NCBI RefSeq assembly: GCF_014224355.1
Contig: NZ_VNWP01000002.1
Location: 1-64,000, forward strand
DNA: 64,000 bases
Source of the DNA: Synechococcus sp. BSA11S
GTDB taxonomy: Bacteria; Cyanobacteriota; Cyanobacteriia; PCC-6307; Cyanobiaceae
Direction of reading: 5' to 3'
Numbering within the stretch: the stretch's first letter is position 1; every line of letters begins with the position of its first letter. This document shows positions 62,406-64,000 of the stretch, piece after piece. Below the pieces are notes generated by a model. It saw only the letters and a list, made by a program, of their open reading frames with translations, ran no database searches and was not told where the DNA came from. The translations under genes were made by a program, and so were the position numbers.

Positions 62406-63254
62406 GTGCTCACACTCCTGAGTGAGAACCGCAGCTTTGCGGGTGCCCATCGGCGCTACCGGCACCAATCGGCAGCGCTCGCCTGTGAGATGACCCTGGC
62501 GGTGTACCTGCCTCCCCAGGCCCTGGCCGGCGGCTCCGTGCCGGCGCTGTACTGGCTCTCCGGGCTCACCTGCACCGATGAGAATTTCATGCAGAAGGCT
62601 GGCGCCCATCGCCTGGCCTCCAGCCTCGGCCTGGCCCTGATCGCTCCCGACACCAGCCCCCGTGGCGCTGAGGTGCCTGGAGATCCTGACGGAGCCTGGG
62701 ACTTCGGCCATGGGGCCGGCTTCTACCTCAATGCCAGCGAACCCCCCTGGGAGCGCCACTACCGCATGCACGATTACGTGGTGGAGGAGCTGCCGGCGCT
62801 GCTGGAGGCCCAGCTTCCCCTCAACGGGCTGCGCGGCATCAGTGGCCATTCGATGGGGGGGCATGGCGCCCTGGTCTCTGCCCTGCGCCACCCCGGCCGC
62901 TACCGCTCCGTTTCGGCCTTCGCACCGATTGCTCATCCGAGCTGCTGCCCCTGGGGGGAGAAGGCGTTCAGCCGTTACCTCGGCCCCGATCGCACCCACT
63001 GGAGTTCCTGGGACGCCTGCGAGCTGATCGCCTCGGCGCCGGAGCGGCTGCCGCTGCTGATCGACCAGGGACTCGACGATCCCTTCCTGGAGAGTCAGCT
63101 GCGACCCGATGACCTCGAGGCTGCCGCCCACGCCGCCGGCCACCCGCTCCAGCTGAGGCTCCAGCCGGGCTACGACCACAGCTACTTCTTCATCGCCAGC
63201 TTCATCGAGGACCACCTGCGGCACCACGCGGCGGCCCTGATTCCCCTGGGCTAG
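62406..63254 (+). CDS. frmB: S-formylglutathione hydrolase
   Basis: 282 residues from a GTG at 62406. Alpha/beta hydrolase: oxyanion-side [13 protein letters not shown], nucleophilic Ser in [14 protein letters not shown], Asp in [14 protein letters not shown] and His in [12 protein letters not shown]. Releases formate and glutathione, finishing formaldehyde detoxification. Its last 4 bases overlap the end of leuS. Confidence 0.93.
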   Translation: MLTLLSENRSFAGAHRRYRHQSAALACEMTLAVYLPPQALAGGSVPALYWLSGLTCTDENFMQKAGAHRLASSLGLALIAPDTSPRGAEVPGDPDGAWDFGHGAGFYLNASEPPWERHYRMHDYVVEELPALLEAQLPLNGLRGISGHSMGGHGALVSALRHPGRYRSVSAFAPIAHPSCCPWGEKAFSRYLGPDRTHWSSWDACELIASAPERLPLLIDQGLDDPFLESQLRPDDLEAAAHAAGHPLQLRLQPGYDHSYFFIASFIEDHLRHHAAALIPLG

Positions 63255-64000
63255 GGCACCAGGTTCACGAGCTTGCCGGGCACCACGATCACGCGGCGGG
63301 GAGGCTGGCCTTCCAGCCACCTCAGGGCGATCTCACTCTCCAGGGCCAGCCGCTCCAGGGTGGCGGCATCGGCATCGGCCGGCACCTCCAGCTGGCCCCG
63401 CACCTTGCCTTTCACCTGGATCACCAGGGGGACCGTGTCCTGAATCAGGGCGGCGGGATCGGCCACGGGCCAGCGCTGGCGATGCACGCTGGCGGCTCCA
63501 CCCAGCCGCTGCCAGAGCTCTTCGGCCAGGTGGGGCGCGAAGGGGGCCAGCAGGATCACCAGGGCCCTGAGCGCTTCGATGGCCACGGGCTCGGCCGCGG
63601 CCTCCAGCTGAGCCGCCATGGCATTGCTGAGTTTCATCAGCTCCGAGACGGCGGTGTTGAACTGGTAACGCCCCGGGGCCAGGTCGTCGTCGATGGCGGC
63701 GATGGCGGTGTGCACGGCCCTTCGCAGCTCCTTCTCCCCTGGGGTGCTCGCCTCGGCGGGCCCAGCCGCGGCGGCCCTCAGGCTCAGTCCACGGGCCACC
63801 GCCCCGTCCACCAGCCGCCACAGCCGCTGCAGAAAGCGGAACTGACCTTCGACGTCAGCGTCGTCCCACTCCAGGTCCTTCTCGGGCGGTGCCTTGAACA
63901 GGATGAACATGCGGGCGGTGTCGGCTCCATAACGGTCGATCACCACGGAGGGGTCGACGCCGTTGTGCTTCGACTTGGACATCTTCTCGAAGAAGGTGTC
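63251..64000 (-). CDS. leuS: Leucyl-tRNA synthetase, 3' part (continues past window end)
   Basis: The last 249 residues plus stop are present. Begins with [17 protein letters not shown] (KMSKS loop of class I synthetases), then [21 protein letters not shown], the anticodon-binding helical domain ([36 protein letters not shown]), and the C-terminal [18 protein letters not shown] domain. Overlaps frmB by 4 bases. The 5' two-thirds (HIGH motif and editing domain) lie outside. Confidence 0.95.
   Translation of the reverse strand, partial: DTFFEKMSKSKHNGVDPSVVIDRYGADTARMFILFKAPPEKDLEWDDADVEGQFRFLQRLWRLVDGAVARGLSLRAAAAGPAEASTPGEKELRRAVHTAIAAIDDDLAPGRYQFNTAVSELMKLSNAMAAQLEAAAEPVAIEALRALVILLAPFAPHLAEELWQRLGGAASVHRQRWPVADPAALIQDTVPLVIQVKGKVRGQLEVPADADAATLERLALESEIALRWLEGQPPRRVIVVPGKLVNLVP

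Overview
The window reads as a chromosomal stretch of a high-GC picocyanobacterium of the Synechococcus/Cyanobium type (assigned by gene content only, not by a database search). Lineage evidence comes from photosynthesis genes (petN, psaK, a high-light-inducible hli gene, thf1/psb29, a lumenal pentapeptide protein, ycf35-like), from cyanobacterial families of unknown function (DUF1830, DUF2103, DUF2499, DUF3110, DUF3593) and from an HLR1-like and a LexA-type operator. No rRNA operon, CRISPR array, intact insertion sequence or prophage was seen. There is one tRNA (Ser-GGA).

Bases 1-4250 are accessory-like. They hold a fragment of a probable metX-like gene that runs into extreme poly-G/poly-C tracts (probable assembly damage), a membrane-anchored cysteine-rich protein of unknown function, a PEP-CTERM-type surface protein with lower GC, a gene-poor stretch, a small coiled-coil protein, a decayed yraN relic and a lumenal pentapeptide protein.

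Bases 4250-11600 hold an ATPase/permease/permease ABC-2 exporter operon, a VIT1-like metal transporter, a lytic transglycosylase, a small family often found on mobile DNA, and an APH-fold sugar-kinase-like gene coupled to a DOMON-like gene. Bases 11600-18600 hold a Nif11-type peptide next to a decayed 2OG-Fe(II) hydroxylase, then aroB, recQ, an orphan sugar permease, purK and DUF2103. Bases 18500-26400 hold clpS, petN (33 aa), a small membrane protein, thf1, clpP, ftsH, DUF1830 and a MacB/FtsX-type permease; clpS, thf1, clpP and ftsH form a protein-quality and photosystem II repair neighbourhood.

Bases 26400-37400 hold pyk, mazG-like, yggT, scpB, ilvA, dxs, psaK, DUF3593/DUF2499, hli, csaB, a Tat-type peroxiredoxin and rpmB. 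Bases 37400-45800 hold htpG preceded by a small gene with a strong LexA-controlled promoter, ferredoxins, hisZ with an IMPase-family phosphatase, tRNA-Ser and pstC-pstA-pstB. Bases 45900-64000 hold a dnaK/dnaJ pair with repetitive tails, DUF3110, murQ, mtnP, a cyclophilin, ribBA with a puzzling start, argC, purN, ycf35-like, an M61 peptidase, an N-acetylmuramoyl-alanine amidase, a lysozyme-fold protein, pgi, the glutathione-dependent formaldehyde pair and the 3' part of leuS.

I found no clear multi-gene novel system. The best leads are the SOS-type small gene (39425-39660), the Nif11 peptide next to a hydroxylase relic, the cysteine-rich membrane protein near the left edge, and ribBA lacking a standard start codon.
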